Below are positions 51,805-61,025 of a stretch of 64,000 nt of DNA, one piece after another. Each line of letters opens with the position of its first letter. Positions within the stretch are counted from its first letter, which is position 1. The stretch comes from JABMMZ01 sp044341025. GTDB taxonomy: Bacteria > Bacteroidota > Bacteroidia > NS11-12g > UBA955. Both the position numbers and the translations under genes were made by a program. The notes beneath the pieces were generated by a model. The model saw only the letters and a program-made list of their open reading frames with translations. It had not been told where the DNA came from and ran no database searches. The stretch lies in contig JBIISM010000006.1 of the NCBI GenBank assembly GCA_044341025.1, positions 89,729 to 153,728 on the forward strand, given 5' to 3'.

Positions 51805-54220
51805 TTCTAAAAAATCAAGCTTGCTTAACTATCCGCAAAACATTGAAGAGAAACTTGGATTTGATAAAATTCGAGAGTTTATTCAAGCCGAATGCACCAC
51901 CAATGCAGCCAAAAATGCCTTAAATAAATTATCTTTTTCTAGCGACTTTAAGCGCATTCAACATTCGATAAAAACAATTCAAGAACTGAACAACTTGAAT
52001 TCAAGAGGTATTTATTTTCAATTTCCAGAAGACCCAGAGCGCAACAATGATGATATTAGCCGATCAGATATTGAAGGCATTATGTTGTTTGAAGATGAGT
52101 TGTTTGATTTACTCAAAGCTTTTCTGCATTTGGAACACAATTTCAAAACCTGCAAATCAGAAATTGAATTCATTCCAGAACTCAAAAATCAGCAGAGTGA
52201 CCTAATATCTTTACAAACTGCCATTGGACTTCTAGATTCCGTTTTAGACAAAGAGGGGAAAATAAAACCAAATGCCAGTGCTGCACTTTGGGACATTCAA
52301 AAGAAAATCAATCAGAAGGAAAAAGATGTTCGAAGGATATTGCATTCCCGTTTTGAAATGGCCCGTAAAAATGGTTGGGCAGGTGATACTGAAATCACAA
52401 TACGAAACGAGCGTTTGGTTATCCCTATTATCGCAGAATTCAAGAAAAAAATGCCAGGCTTTGTACACGATGATAGTCAAAGTGGAAAATTTTTATACAT
52501 TGAACCCATTGAATGTTTCGAAGAAAACAATTTGCTAAAAGAACTTTATCTCGATAAGAAAAAAGAAATAGAAACAATTCTTAGGCAAACGACCTTTCAA
52601 CTTTCTGCTCACAAACACAATATTAAAAGGCATTTACAATTCAGTATTTACCTTGATACCTTAACAGCCAAATCGGTTTTTAGCAGCAAACTGCGTTCAA
52701 CGGAACCACTGTATGTTAAAAAGCATGATGATTGTGATTTAATTGATGCCAGACATCCGCTGCTGTATTTGTTGATGAGCAAAAACAATAAAAATGCAGT
52801 TCCACTTAATTTCCATTTCAAAAAAGGGAATTATATGGTCTTGGTATCTGGACCTAACGCAGGTGGAAAAAGTATTGCTTTAAAAACCATAGGACTCTTG
52901 CAGTATATGTACCAATGTGGCTTGCCAATTCCTGCAGCAGCCGATAGCAAACTTTCCATTTATAAACATATATTTATTGACATTGGCGACAACCAATCTA
53001 TAGAAAACAATTTAAGTTCATACAGCAGCCATCTTTTAAACATGAAATACTTTATGGAAAATGCAAATGACAATACCTTGTATTTAATCGATGAATTGGG
53101 CAATGGAACCGACCCAGCAATAGGCAGCACTATTGCGCAAGCCATTCTTGAACTACTGCTTTCCAAAAAAGCCATAGGAATCGTTACCACGCATTTTGGA
53201 AACTTAAAGGCTTGGGCTTCTAATACAGACGGTGTTCAAAATGCGCGCATGCTATATGACTTAAACAAACTTGAACCTTTGTTTATCTTAGAACCCGACA
53301 AAGCGGGCAGTTCTTTTGCGCTAGAAGTCGCTTCAAAAGTTGGCATTGCGCCTGAACTGCTTCAAAGAGCGCGAAACATTAGCCGATTTAAACAAGAAAT
53401 TGATTTGGATGAGTTATTGGCAGAAAATGAAAAGCACAAAAAAGAACTGAGCGACAACAACCATCGCATGCTTGAACGCGAGAAAGTATTAGAGCGTTTA
53501 ATTTCCGAATATGAGTCACTCAAAACCTCTTTAAGCGACAATCGAACACATATCCTCAATGAAGCAAAAACGAAGGCTGGCGACTTGCTAAATAAAGCCA
53601 ATCAGAAAATCGAACAGACCATACGGGATATAAAACAAAACGAAGCTAAAAAAGAAAAAACCAAAGAGATCCGTTCTGCATTAGATGCGTTCAAAAAAGA
53701 AATTGTAGTGATGCCGCTAAAAGAATTGGTTCAGCCAACTTTAAAAGCCAGCCAAAAACCCAAAAGCACAGAGCTCAAAGTAGGCTCAATTGTGAGGCAT
53801 CCAGAATACAAAGTCAGTGGCGAAATCCTGCAAACAAAGAAAAAACAAGCACAGGTGTTATTTGGTCAAATAAAATTATGGTTGCCCTTAGATGAATTGA
53901 ACAATTCAATTGCAGACAAAAAGCACATCCCTCAAACTGCAGTATTCAATGTGGATCAATTTAACAAACAAACTAATTTCAGAGCAGAAATTGATTTAAG
54001 AGGCATTAGAGGCGAAGAAGCAATTGAGCAATTGGACGAATGGTTGCACGATGCCCACATGCTGGGAATGTTAACCCTGCGGATCATTCATGGACGAGGA
54101 CATGGCATATTGCGCAAACTCATATTCTCACATTTAAAAGCCAAATCATTTGTTGAGAGCTTCGAACACGAAACCGAGCAATTGGGTGGAGATGGCGTTA
54201 CTTTGGTGAAAATAAAATAA
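51794..54220 (+). CDS. mutS2: Endonuclease MutS2
   Basis: 808 residues from the ATG at 51794. The MutS core ATPase has Walker A VSGPNAGGKSIALKT near residue 355, Walker B TLYLIDELGNGTDPA and a coiled-coil clamp (about 540-640). The C-terminal Smr nuclease domain (about 732-808) has IDLRGIRGEEAIEQLDEWL and RIIHGRGHGILRKLI. MutS2 lacks the mismatch-reading domain; it suppresses recombination or, as shown in Bacillus and Helicobacter, acts on branched DNA or collided ribosomes. Confidence 0.96.
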   Translation: MDNNSKKSSLLNYPQNIEEKLGFDKIREFIQAECTTNAAKNALNKLSFSSDFKRIQHSIKTIQELNNLNSRGIYFQFPEDPERNNDDISRSDIEGIMLFEDELFDLLKAFLHLEHNFKTCKSEIEFIPELKNQQSDLISLQTAIGLLDSVLDKEGKIKPNASAALWDIQKKINQKEKDVRRILHSRFEMARKNGWAGDTEITIRNERLVIPIIAEFKKKMPGFVHDDSQSGKFLYIEPIECFEENNLLKELYLDKKKEIETILRQTTFQLSAHKHNIKRHLQFSIYLDTLTAKSVFSSKLRSTEPLYVKKHDDCDLIDARHPLLYLLMSKNNKNAVPLNFHFKKGNYMVLVSGPNAGGKSIALKTIGLLQYMYQCGLPIPAAADSKLSIYKHIFIDIGDNQSIENNLSSYSSHLLNMKYFMENANDNTLYLIDELGNGTDPAIGSTIAQAILELLLSKKAIGIVTTHFGNLKAWASNTDGVQNARMLYDLNKLEPLFILEPDKAGSSFALEVASKVGIAPELLQRARNISRFKQEIDLDELLAENEKHKKELSDNNHRMLEREKVLERLISEYESLKTSLSDNRTHILNEAKTKAGDLLNKANQKIEQTIRDIKQNEAKKEKTKEIRSALDAFKKEIVVMPLKELVQPTLKASQKPKSTELKVGSIVRHPEYKVSGEILQTKKKQAQVLFGQIKLWLPLDELNNSIADKKHIPQTAVFNVDQFNKQTNFRAEIDLRGIRGEEAIEQLDEWLHDAHMLGMLTLRIIHGRGHGILRKLIFSHLKAKSFVESFEHETEQLGGDGVTLVKIK

Positions 54221-54299
54221 ATTATTTACCAATAAGCTGACCGGTTAAAAGCAGCAATTGAGTCTCAGCAATTCTTGCGATGAAAAAAACGAATGAAGT

Positions 54300-55598
54300 T
54301 TACAAACTCCAATATTCCAATTCATTGAATTTACCTCTGTAAATTCCTTTAAGATCAAGTATGAATGACTTGGTATTGCAGATAGACAAGAAGTATTTTT
54401 CATCAAGGGCTTTATATTCTTTGTGGCTCACAGCAGCAATTATACCATCATAGCCAGAGCCAATTTTGTCGGCCAAATGAAAGCCGTATTCTTCAAAAAC
54501 TTCTTCTGAATCTGCGCGAGGATCTACAACTTCAACATCAACGCTGTAACTTTTTAACTCTTTTACAATGTCAATAATTTTAGAATTGCGAATATCTGCA
54601 ACATCTTCTTTAAAGGTGGCGCCTAGAATTAAGATTTTAGCACCCTTAATTTGTTTGTCGTTGCTGATCAATTTCTTGATGGCCACTTTTGCAATATGTG
54701 CGCCCATCATGTCGTTGGTGAACCTTCCCGCTGCAATTACGCGCGGATGCAAGCCAAGTTCAGTTGCTTTGTATGTTAAATAATATGGGTCTACACCAAT
54801 GCAATGCCCGCCAACTAACCCTGGACTAAATTTCAAGAAATTCCATTTGGTACCTGCCGCTTCAATAACATCATAGGTATTGATGTTCATTTTATCAAAA
54901 ATCAAACTCAATTCATTCATCAATGAGATGTTCAAATCGCGTTGCGTGTTTTCAATAATCTTTGCAGCCTCAGCAACTTTAATGGTTGGCGCTTTGTGGA
55001 TACCAGCAGTTATAATTGAACCGTAAAGAGATGCAATTTCCTCCAAACTTTCAGCATCATTTCCAGAAACAATTTTTAATATTTTTGTTAGGGTGTTTAC
55101 TTTATCCCCAGGATTAATTCTCTCAGGAGAGTAGCCCACTTTAAAATCGTTGTTGGCAAAACTCAAGCCACTCTCTGCTTCCATAACAGGAATGCAATCT
55201 TCCTCAGTGCAACCAGGATAAACAGTTGACTCAAAAACAACATAGTCGCCTTTCTTCAAAACTTTACCTACTGTTTTTGAGGCGCCCACTAATGGTTTTA
55301 AATCAGGATTCTTACCTTCATCTATTGGAGTAGGAACAGCAACAATATAAAAATTACAATTTGCAATGTCATCAAGTTTATGAGAAAATGAAATATCACA
55401 ACCGTTAAACTCCTCAGCACTTACTTCTTTGCTAGGATCTTCATGCCTGTTGAGCATGTCAACTCTTTTTGGATTTATATCAAACCCCACCACCCTGTAT
55501 TTTTTGGAAAATTCAAGTGCCAATGGCAGGCCCACATAGCCTAAGCCAATAATGGCTATTGTTTTCTCTTTCGCAACGATGTCATTAAATATGCCCAT
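54300..55598 (-). CDS. UDP-N-acetyl-hexosamine dehydrogenase, TviB/WbpO type
   Basis: 432 residues. KTIAIIGLGYVGLPLALEFSKKY is the NAD-binding Rossmann start; AVPTPIDEGKNPDL, YSPERINPGDK, and the catalytic Cys in GLVGGHCIGVDPYYLTYKA identify a UDP-sugar 6-dehydrogenase of the TviB/VipA group, which makes UDP-GalNAcA or UDP-ManNAcA for capsule or O-antigen. No other nucleotide-sugar genes flank it. It has its own promoter. Confidence 0.94.
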   Translation of the reverse strand: MGIFNDIVAKEKTIAIIGLGYVGLPLALEFSKKYRVVGFDINPKRVDMLNRHEDPSKEVSAEEFNGCDISFSHKLDDIANCNFYIVAVPTPIDEGKNPDLKPLVGASKTVGKVLKKGDYVVFESTVYPGCTEEDCIPVMEAESGLSFANNDFKVGYSPERINPGDKVNTLTKILKIVSGNDAESLEEIASLYGSIITAGIHKAPTIKVAEAAKIIENTQRDLNISLMNELSLIFDKMNINTYDVIEAAGTKWNFLKFSPGLVGGHCIGVDPYYLTYKATELGLHPRVIAAGRFTNDMMGAHIAKVAIKKLISNDKQIKGAKILILGATFKEDVADIRNSKIIDIVKELKSYSVDVEVVDPRADSEEVFEEYGFHLADKIGSGYDGIIAAVSHKEYKALDEKYFLSICNTKSFILDLKGIYRGKFNELEYWSL

Positions 55599-55622
55599 AC
55601 TTTTCTAGTTTTAATAAGGGAG

Positions 55623-55653
55623 CAAAAATAGAATTAAATCACTGAAAAACAAA
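55623..55653 (-). promoter_or_regulatory. Promoter of the UDP-sugar dehydrogenase gene
   Basis: Minus strand TTTG (55650-55653), 19-nt spacer, TATTTTTG (55623-55630), a perfect match to the Bacteroidota consensus, 25 nt before the start. Confidence 0.85.
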
Positions 55654-55699
55654 TCTCAGCAAGCATTGCTCTTTTACTTATTGAAAATAAGGTATAAAA

Positions 55700-56272
55700 C
55701 TATTGAATTGACTTTGTTTTCCAGGTTTGACTGGCTTTATCGTAGAACACGCCATTGCCTGGAAATTCAATCCATTCGTCCTTACTTTTTTCAGGTGTGT
55801 AATCGTCTAATGACTTGTTTGCAATTGCCTTCTCGAAAAGAACAAGTGCTTTTTCTTTCAGCTCATCTTCCTTCATTTTCCATGTCCAAAATATTTCTTC
55901 ATAAGAAGATGAATCAATGCGACCGTTTTCCAATCGTTTGAACCGGCCACATATTGCAATAAATTTATCGCGCTTGATACTCGACTCATCACGTTTAAGC
56001 AAAAAATAAGAAAATCCGTTATCGGCTTCAGCATAATGCATCCATTGGTAATTGCGTTCTTGCTTTTGAAGGTCGTAATAAAACTTATATTTAGGAGAGA
56101 ATTTTAATGCCTTTGGAATTGTGTCATGGTCTTTTGCGAAATGAGGAATAATTGTATCTAACAAACCTTCATAATTGATTTTATAATCGGATAAATTGGT
56201 CTTTGATTTTGATGAATTACAAGAAAAAAACAAGAAAACCAAGCACGTAAAAATTACATTTTTATTGTTCAT
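55700..56272 (-). CDS. Lipoprotein of unknown function
   Basis: 190 residues from the ATG at 56272. MNNKNVIFTCLVFLFFSCNS is a lipoprotein signal with Cys18. The mature protein (for example FSPKYKFYYDLQKQERNYQWMHYAEADNGFSYFLLKRDESSIKRDKFIAICGRFKRL) matches no family I can name. A TACTTTTG -7 box (56284-56291) precedes it. Possibly envelope-bound. Confidence 0.75.
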   Translation of the reverse strand: MNNKNVIFTCLVFLFFSCNSSKSKTNLSDYKINYEGLLDTIIPHFAKDHDTIPKALKFSPKYKFYYDLQKQERNYQWMHYAEADNGFSYFLLKRDESSIKRDKFIAICGRFKRLENGRIDSSSYEEIFWTWKMKEDELKEKALVLFEKAIANKSLDDYTPEKSKDEWIEFPGNGVFYDKASQTWKTKSIQ

Positions 56273-56600
56273 AAATTTAAGAACAAAAGTAAAGCAAGGA
56301 AAAAAAGCCAGCATCAATTAAAGATTGTTTAAATGTTACCAAATGCTTAACGATGATCCAAATTCCAGTGTTCTTACAGGCATTCATTTTGTTTACTTTT
56401 TAATCTATTAATGTATTTTTGTTTAAATAAAAAAATAAATAAAAATGGTCAATCTTTTGTATTACAATTATTTATACTGACTTATTGCATATTTTATTGT
56501 TTAAAAATTATTTAATAATTGCAATTTTTGTTTAACATTATACAGCACTCATAATTAAACAATATTTAACATTTAACTACACAATAAACACAATTACTTA
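56273..56600. other. AT-rich intergenic region between divergent genes
   Basis: Apart from -7 boxes at both ends I see no gene. The stretch 56400-56600 is very AT-rich with repeated TTTAACAT/TTAAACAAT phrases that could bind a regulator, but no clear operator can be defined. Confidence 0.5.
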
Positions 56601-56631
56601 ATTGCCTATGTGGTGTTAAGGCCTATATTTG
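56601..56631 (+). promoter_or_regulatory. Promoter of the polysaccharide deacetylase gene
   Basis: ATTG (56601-56604), 19-nt spacer, TATATTTG (56624-56631). The ATG follows after 4 nt, so the transcript is probably leaderless. Confidence 0.7.
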
Positions 56632-56635
56632 TGCT

Positions 56636-57250
56636 ATGCTTTGGTATCAATCTATACCCACTTGGTTTCAGAATTTTTTTCCAAATTTGATTTGGCAAAT
56701 TCCTGACCCAAATGAAAAGGTTGTATACCTAACTTTTGACGACGGTCCACATCCCGAAATTAGCATTTGGGTGGCCAATGAATTGGAAAAAAGGAATCTA
56801 AAAGCTACCTTTTTTTGTGTAGGAAATAATGCACAAAAATTCCCTGACACATATGCTGAAATTGTAAAAAGAGGCCATCGGGTAGGAAACCATACGATGC
56901 GCCATTTAAAAGGCTGGCAAACTCAAGATGAATTGTACATCGAAGATGTTAAAGAATGCAGTCAATATGTTCAGAGCAATTTATTTAGACCCCCATATGG
57001 AAGAATAAAAACAAAACAGGTGCGCAAACTAAAAGACAATTTTAAAATCGTCATGTGGAGCCTCTTGTCTTGCGATTTTGAAAAAAACTTGAATTGTCAT
57101 GCAGCCTTAAAAGGCTTGAAAAAAAAGACAAAAAACGGTTCAATTGTGGTTTTTCATGATTCGACTAAAGCGGAAAAAAACCTAAAAAAAATGCTCCCTG
57201 AATATTTAGATTACCTCACCCAAAACGGTTTCTCATGCAAAACATTATAA
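56636..57250 (+). CDS. NodB-type polysaccharide deacetylase
   Basis: 204 residues, essentially the bare NodB domain. Motif 1 TFDDGP (Asp35, Asp36), motif 2 HTMRH (His86, His90), motif 3 RPPYG (Arg118) and motif 5 VVFHDS (His174) are all present, so it should be a metal-dependent de-N-acetylase. No signal peptide is seen, so it acts in the cytoplasm or is exported otherwise. Its last 16 nt overlap a glycosyltransferase gene, suggesting joint work on a glycan. Confidence 0.92.
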   Translation: MLWYQSIPTWFQNFFPNLIWQIPDPNEKVVYLTFDDGPHPEISIWVANELEKRNLKATFFCVGNNAQKFPDTYAEIVKRGHRVGNHTMRHLKGWQTQDELYIEDVKECSQYVQSNLFRPPYGRIKTKQVRKLKDNFKIVMWSLLSCDFEKNLNCHAALKGLKKKTKNGSIVVFHDSTKAEKNLKKMLPEYLDYLTQNGFSCKTL

Positions 57251-58356
57251 GTTTCTTATTTTATTTAAGCCTAATTCTTTGCCTAGTTTATATTGGCATT
57301 TTATTCATCTACAGTTTTTTGCTTCAGAAAATCAAATCTGGACCAAACATTATTCCAGACAAACTGCCAAGTGTATCTGTATTGGTCGCTGCAAGAAATG
57401 AAGACCAAAACATAATTGATTGCCTACAGGCCTTAAACAATATGCAATACACTGAAGGGCAAATTGAAATTTTGATTGGGAATGACCAAAGTACCGACTG
57501 CACCCAAATGCAAGTGGAAGACTTTATCAAAGACAAGCCCAAGTTTAAACTCTTTAATCTTACAGGTAAAGAATTCCCTCAAACAAAAGGGAAAGCAAGG
57601 GTATTAGCTTTTCTTGCATCTCAGGCCAAAGGCGATTACTTTTTAATTACAGATGCCGATATTAGTGTTCCTGAACATTGGGCAGAAAACATGGTCGCAA
57701 TGATGCTCAATAATGGGGCAGATATGTGCGGGGGCACCACCAATATAACCGCTGAAAAAATGCTCGAAAAATTCCAACAAGTTGATTGGTTGTATTTTAT
57801 GGGCATCATCCATTCTTTTGCTGCAATGGGCAAGCCGCTAACCATTGTAGGCAACAACATGGGTTTATCTAAAAAAGCTTACGAGGCGACAGGAGGTTAT
57901 GAACAAATCCCATTTAGCATAACTGAAGATTACGCCTTGTTTGATGCGGTAAGAAAATTAGGATTTAAAGTTGTACAGAATTTCAAATATGAAACCATGG
58001 TATATTCGAAGCCACTGGGTTCAATCAATGCCATTTTAAAACAAAGAAAGCGTTGGCTAACCGGAGGTTGGGACTTGCCTTTATATTACCACATTGTGAT
58101 TTTTATTTTTGGCGCTTGGTATTTCGCCTTGCCCGTCTTATTGTTTTACAATTGGAAATTGGCTTTGTTATTACTCTTAAGTAAAGAACTCTTACAATTA
58201 TTTCAATTCTTAAAAATCAACAAGCATCTTGGTATAAAAACCGAACATCCTTTGGCTGTATTTCTTTACGATGTCTATTTATTTGTTTTGATTCCAATTA
58301 CTGCCATTTACTTCTTACTGCCTTCCAAAAATGTTTGGAAAGGGAGGAAGTACTAA
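57235..58356 (+). CDS. Membrane glycosyltransferase family 2
   Basis: 373 residues. One N-terminal helix, then a GT-A domain: PSVSVLVAARNEDQNIIDCLQAL, the DxD region ITDADISVPEHWAENMV, the acceptor-site ED in FSITEDYALFDAVRKLG and the QRKRW motif (LKQRKRWLTGGW) typical of processive GT2 enzymes; three C-terminal helices follow. The overlap with the deacetylase gene suggests a pair that makes and trims an N-acetylated sugar polymer or lipid. Confidence 0.92.
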   Translation: MQNIISFLFYLSLILCLVYIGILFIYSFLLQKIKSGPNIIPDKLPSVSVLVAARNEDQNIIDCLQALNNMQYTEGQIEILIGNDQSTDCTQMQVEDFIKDKPKFKLFNLTGKEFPQTKGKARVLAFLASQAKGDYFLITDADISVPEHWAENMVAMMLNNGADMCGGTTNITAEKMLEKFQQVDWLYFMGIIHSFAAMGKPLTIVGNNMGLSKKAYEATGGYEQIPFSITEDYALFDAVRKLGFKVVQNFKYETMVYSKPLGSINAILKQRKRWLTGGWDLPLYYHIVIFIFGAWYFALPVLLFYNWKLALLLLLSKELLQLFQFLKINKHLGIKTEHPLAVFLYDVYLFVLIPITAIYFLLPSKNVWKGRKY

Positions 58357-58422
58357 TGCAAAAGCAGTGAACTGGAATTTTAAGGCGTAAAAACTCGAAA
58401 AGAATTCCCTTAAATTCGCAGT

Positions 58423-59640
58423 ATGCAATTGAGTCGGTTCATTGCGCTTAGGTTGGCCCTAGGCAAATACAAGTCATTTGCCTCTTTGATCATCAAATTG
58501 GCTTGGTTTGGCGTAGGCCTTAGTGTTGCTGTTATGCTTATATCCATTGCCATTGTGGTTGGATATAAAAATCAGATCAGCGAAAAAGTAATTGGTTTTG
58601 GAGGTGATATCGAAGTTCATTCCACAGGCACAACAGGCAGCTTCGATTACATCCAATTTTCTGATTCATTGCCAATTTTTCAAAAAATAAAAAACAATCC
58701 GAATGTCAGTTCAGTGAGTCCAGTAATGTCAAGACCAGGCATTCTCAAATCCAATGAAGAACTCGAAGGCATTGTATTTAAAGGCATTGATGGCCAATAC
58801 GATCTTGAATTTTTAAAACGGAATTTAACCAGGGGTCAACTCCCAGGCTTTGGGGACAGCACACGAAAAAGAGAAATCATGATTTCAAAGGCTCTTGGCA
58901 AAAAAATGAAACTAGACACAGGCGATTTGGTGCGTATCTATTTTATCAATGAACCTGTTCGTGTTATTCCTTGCACAATTACGGGAATTTATGAAACAGG
59001 CTTAGAAGAAAATGATTTGTTATTTGTCGTTGGAAGCTTGCGCGAAATGCAAAGAATATTCGCCAACAAACAAAAACAAATTACCCATTATGAAGTTCAG
59101 ACGAAAGACTTCAAGCAACTTGCGGCTAACACCAAGCAACTCAACAAATCATTGCCCCAAGAACTGAATGCTGAAAGTTTGATACAATTAAATCCTCAAA
59201 TATTTGATTGGCTTGGCTACCTCGACCAAAACATTGTAATTATCTTAACCCTTATGGTTGTTGTTGCAAGCATCAATATGATTACCGCATTGCTTATTCT
59301 TATTATAGAACGCACCAACATGATTGGGATATTAAAGGCTTTGGGAACCAGAAACAGCGAGATCAAGCGCATTTTCCTCAACCATGCGCTCTACATATTG
59401 GTATTGGGTTTGGCCTTCGGAAACCTTGTGGGCTTGGGGCTTGCTTGGCTGCAATCAGAATACAAAATAATCACCTTGGCTCAAGAGACGTATTATTTGT
59501 CCTTTGTGCCAATTGAAATTAATGCGTGGATGGTATTGGCTGTTAACATAGGAACTATTGTCATCTGCATGCTGACCTTGCTCTTACCGGTTCGTTTAAT
59601 CAGTAAAATAGAGCCCGTAAAGGCCATTAAATTTAATTAA
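58423..59640 (+). CDS. LolC/LolE-type FtsX-fold ABC permease
   Basis: 405 residues; FIALRLALGKYKSFASLIIKLAWFGVGLSVAVMLISIAIVVGY is the first helix region, a periplasmic domain spans about 50-265, and three helices follow with IERTNMIGILKALGTRNSEIKRIFL, the coupling motif. This layout is that of lipoprotein-releasing LolC/E proteins. No LolD-like ATPase is adjacent; in Bacteroidota it is often encoded elsewhere. Confidence 0.9.
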   Translation: MQLSRFIALRLALGKYKSFASLIIKLAWFGVGLSVAVMLISIAIVVGYKNQISEKVIGFGGDIEVHSTGTTGSFDYIQFSDSLPIFQKIKNNPNVSSVSPVMSRPGILKSNEELEGIVFKGIDGQYDLEFLKRNLTRGQLPGFGDSTRKREIMISKALGKKMKLDTGDLVRIYFINEPVRVIPCTITGIYETGLEENDLLFVVGSLREMQRIFANKQKQITHYEVQTKDFKQLAANTKQLNKSLPQELNAESLIQLNPQIFDWLGYLDQNIVIILTLMVVVASINMITALLILIIERTNMIGILKALGTRNSEIKRIFLNHALYILVLGLAFGNLVGLGLAWLQSEYKIITLAQETYYLSFVPIEINAWMVLAVNIGTIVICMLTLLLPVRLISKIEPVKAIKFN

Positions 59641-59696
59641 TTTTTTTACCAATAGGTGGATAAAACCGCTCAGCTTTTCATTAAATTTGCAAGACT

Positions 59697-60251
59697 TTGA
59701 ATTACTCATTTGTACTTAAATTTTCGGCCATTCGCAACCTCAGCGATGCGCGTTATGCAGCTGGTTTTTGGGCGGATTTTATTGGCTTTAATTTCAACCC
59801 CGAACACCCTGCCTACATAGACCCTGCAAAAGCAAAAGAAATATCTGGATGGATAAACGGCCCAATAATAGTAGGCGAATTCGGACATCAACCTACAGAA
59901 TGGATTAAAGATTTTATTGCAGCAATACCGCTGCAAGCCATACAAATTCCGAGTGACTATCCATTCCCTGAAATTTTCAATACCCCAAACTTGAAATTCA
60001 TTATCGAAGTTTCAGACATCAACAAAAAAGACCACATAGCGAAAGCGGATATGCTTATTTGTTCTGACCCTGTAATTTACCATGCTTTAAAAATTAGCAC
60101 AGACCATCCTGTTATTTATGAAAACATTCAAGTAGACACCGACGCGTCTGTCTTGGATGGCGTTGCGTTTGTAGGTGGAACTGAAGACAAACCAGGCACC
60201 AGAAACCAAAGTGAGTGGACCGATTTCTTAGAGAAGTGGGCCATCGAATAA
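59697..60251 (+). CDS. TrpF-like beta/alpha-barrel protein lacking the catalytic Cys
   Basis: 184 residues from a TTG start next to a TAAATTTG -7 box (59682-59689). FSAIRNLSDARYAAGFWADFIGFNFNPEHPAYIDPAKAKEI lines up with the start of phosphoribosylanthranilate isomerase (KICGIT-L-DA...A-GAD--GF-F-P-SPR-), and GGTEDKPGTRN with its GGTGKTFDW phosphate loop. The catalytic Cys of KICG is Ser10 here and the loop is changed, so isomerase activity is unlikely. No trp genes are nearby. Probably a repurposed barrel of unknown function. Confidence 0.75.
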   Translation: MNYSFVLKFSAIRNLSDARYAAGFWADFIGFNFNPEHPAYIDPAKAKEISGWINGPIIVGEFGHQPTEWIKDFIAAIPLQAIQIPSDYPFPEIFNTPNLKFIIEVSDINKKDHIAKADMLICSDPVIYHALKISTDHPVIYENIQVDTDASVLDGVAFVGGTEDKPGTRNQSEWTDFLEKWAIE

Positions 60252-60255
60252 GCCC

Positions 60256-60900
60256 TTAGACAAAACAGAACTTCAGGTATTTGATTTTAATGCCTTTTTC
60301 ACGCCACATGTTTTCGTAGTAGGTCTTGATTTTTAATTCTTCTTGAAGGTCTTCTTTCTCATCGATATCAAACAACAATTCTTTCACCTGTGCATTAACT
60401 GGCTCCAGCGTTTTTAAAGTATATGCAAAAAGCAGATCGCTGTCGGTTTTTAAATTGACATTTTTGTGGGTGCCTAACAATTGAAAATAGCGGGCAATAA
60501 AATTCGGGCTGGTCAACCTTTGTTTTTCTCTTGGTTTTTGGGGTTGTGGATCAGGGAAAGTAATCCATATTTCATCCACTTCACCCACCTCGAAATAGTC
60601 GAGGATAAAATCAATTTGAATGCGGATAAACGCCACATTGTTCAGGTTGTCTTCAATAGCATATTTGGCACCTTGCCACATACGAGAAGCCTTCACATCG
60701 ACACCCACAAAATTTCTTTCTGGGAACAAACGCGCCAAACCAACGGTGTATTCACCTCTACCGCAAGCCAATTCGAGCGTAATTGGATTGTTGTTCTTAA
60801 ATACCTCTGAATGCCATTTGCCTTTCAGCTGATTGCGTGCATCAAAGGCATTGTCGAAGGTATTGTACTGGTCGAACTTTTTGAGTTTATTTTTTCCCAT
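60256..60900 (-). CDS. trmB: tRNA (guanine-N7-)-methyltransferase
   Basis: 214 residues. SAM-binding ELACGRGEYTVGLARLFPERNFVGVDVKASR and the family motif FPDPQPQKPREKQRLTSPNF (PDPWPKKRH in E. coli) define TrmB, which forms m7G46 in tRNA. A TACCTTTG -7 box is at 60911-60918. Convergent with the TrpF-like gene, 4 nt apart. Confidence 0.96.
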   Translation of the reverse strand: MGKNKLKKFDQYNTFDNAFDARNQLKGKWHSEVFKNNNPITLELACGRGEYTVGLARLFPERNFVGVDVKASRMWQGAKYAIEDNLNNVAFIRIQIDFILDYFEVGEVDEIWITFPDPQPQKPREKQRLTSPNFIARYFQLLGTHKNVNLKTDSDLLFAYTLKTLEPVNAQVKELLFDIDEKEDLQEELKIKTYYENMWREKGIKIKYLKFCFV

Positions 60901-60974
60901 AAAAAGGTTGCAAAGGTAGGTTATAGATGGTCTTTATAAAAGAAAAAGCCCGCAGATTAATCGCAAATATTGTT

Positions 60975-61005
60975 TTTGCATTTACAGAGACAATGGTTAT
61001 TTTTG
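60975..61005 (+). promoter_or_regulatory. Promoter of the pyruvate dehydrogenase E1 beta gene
   Basis: TTTG (60975-60978), 19-nt spacer, TATTTTTG (60998-61005), 20 nt before the ATG at 61026. Perfect consensus match. Confidence 0.88.
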
Positions 61006-61025
61006 CGAATCTTAAAAACGTACAC

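Noticed and set aside
54300..58356. Capsule or O-antigen gene cluster
   Set aside because: Only one UDP-sugar dehydrogenase, one deacetylase and one glycosyltransferase are present, on different strands and with unrelated genes between; no polymerase, flippase or further sugar genes.
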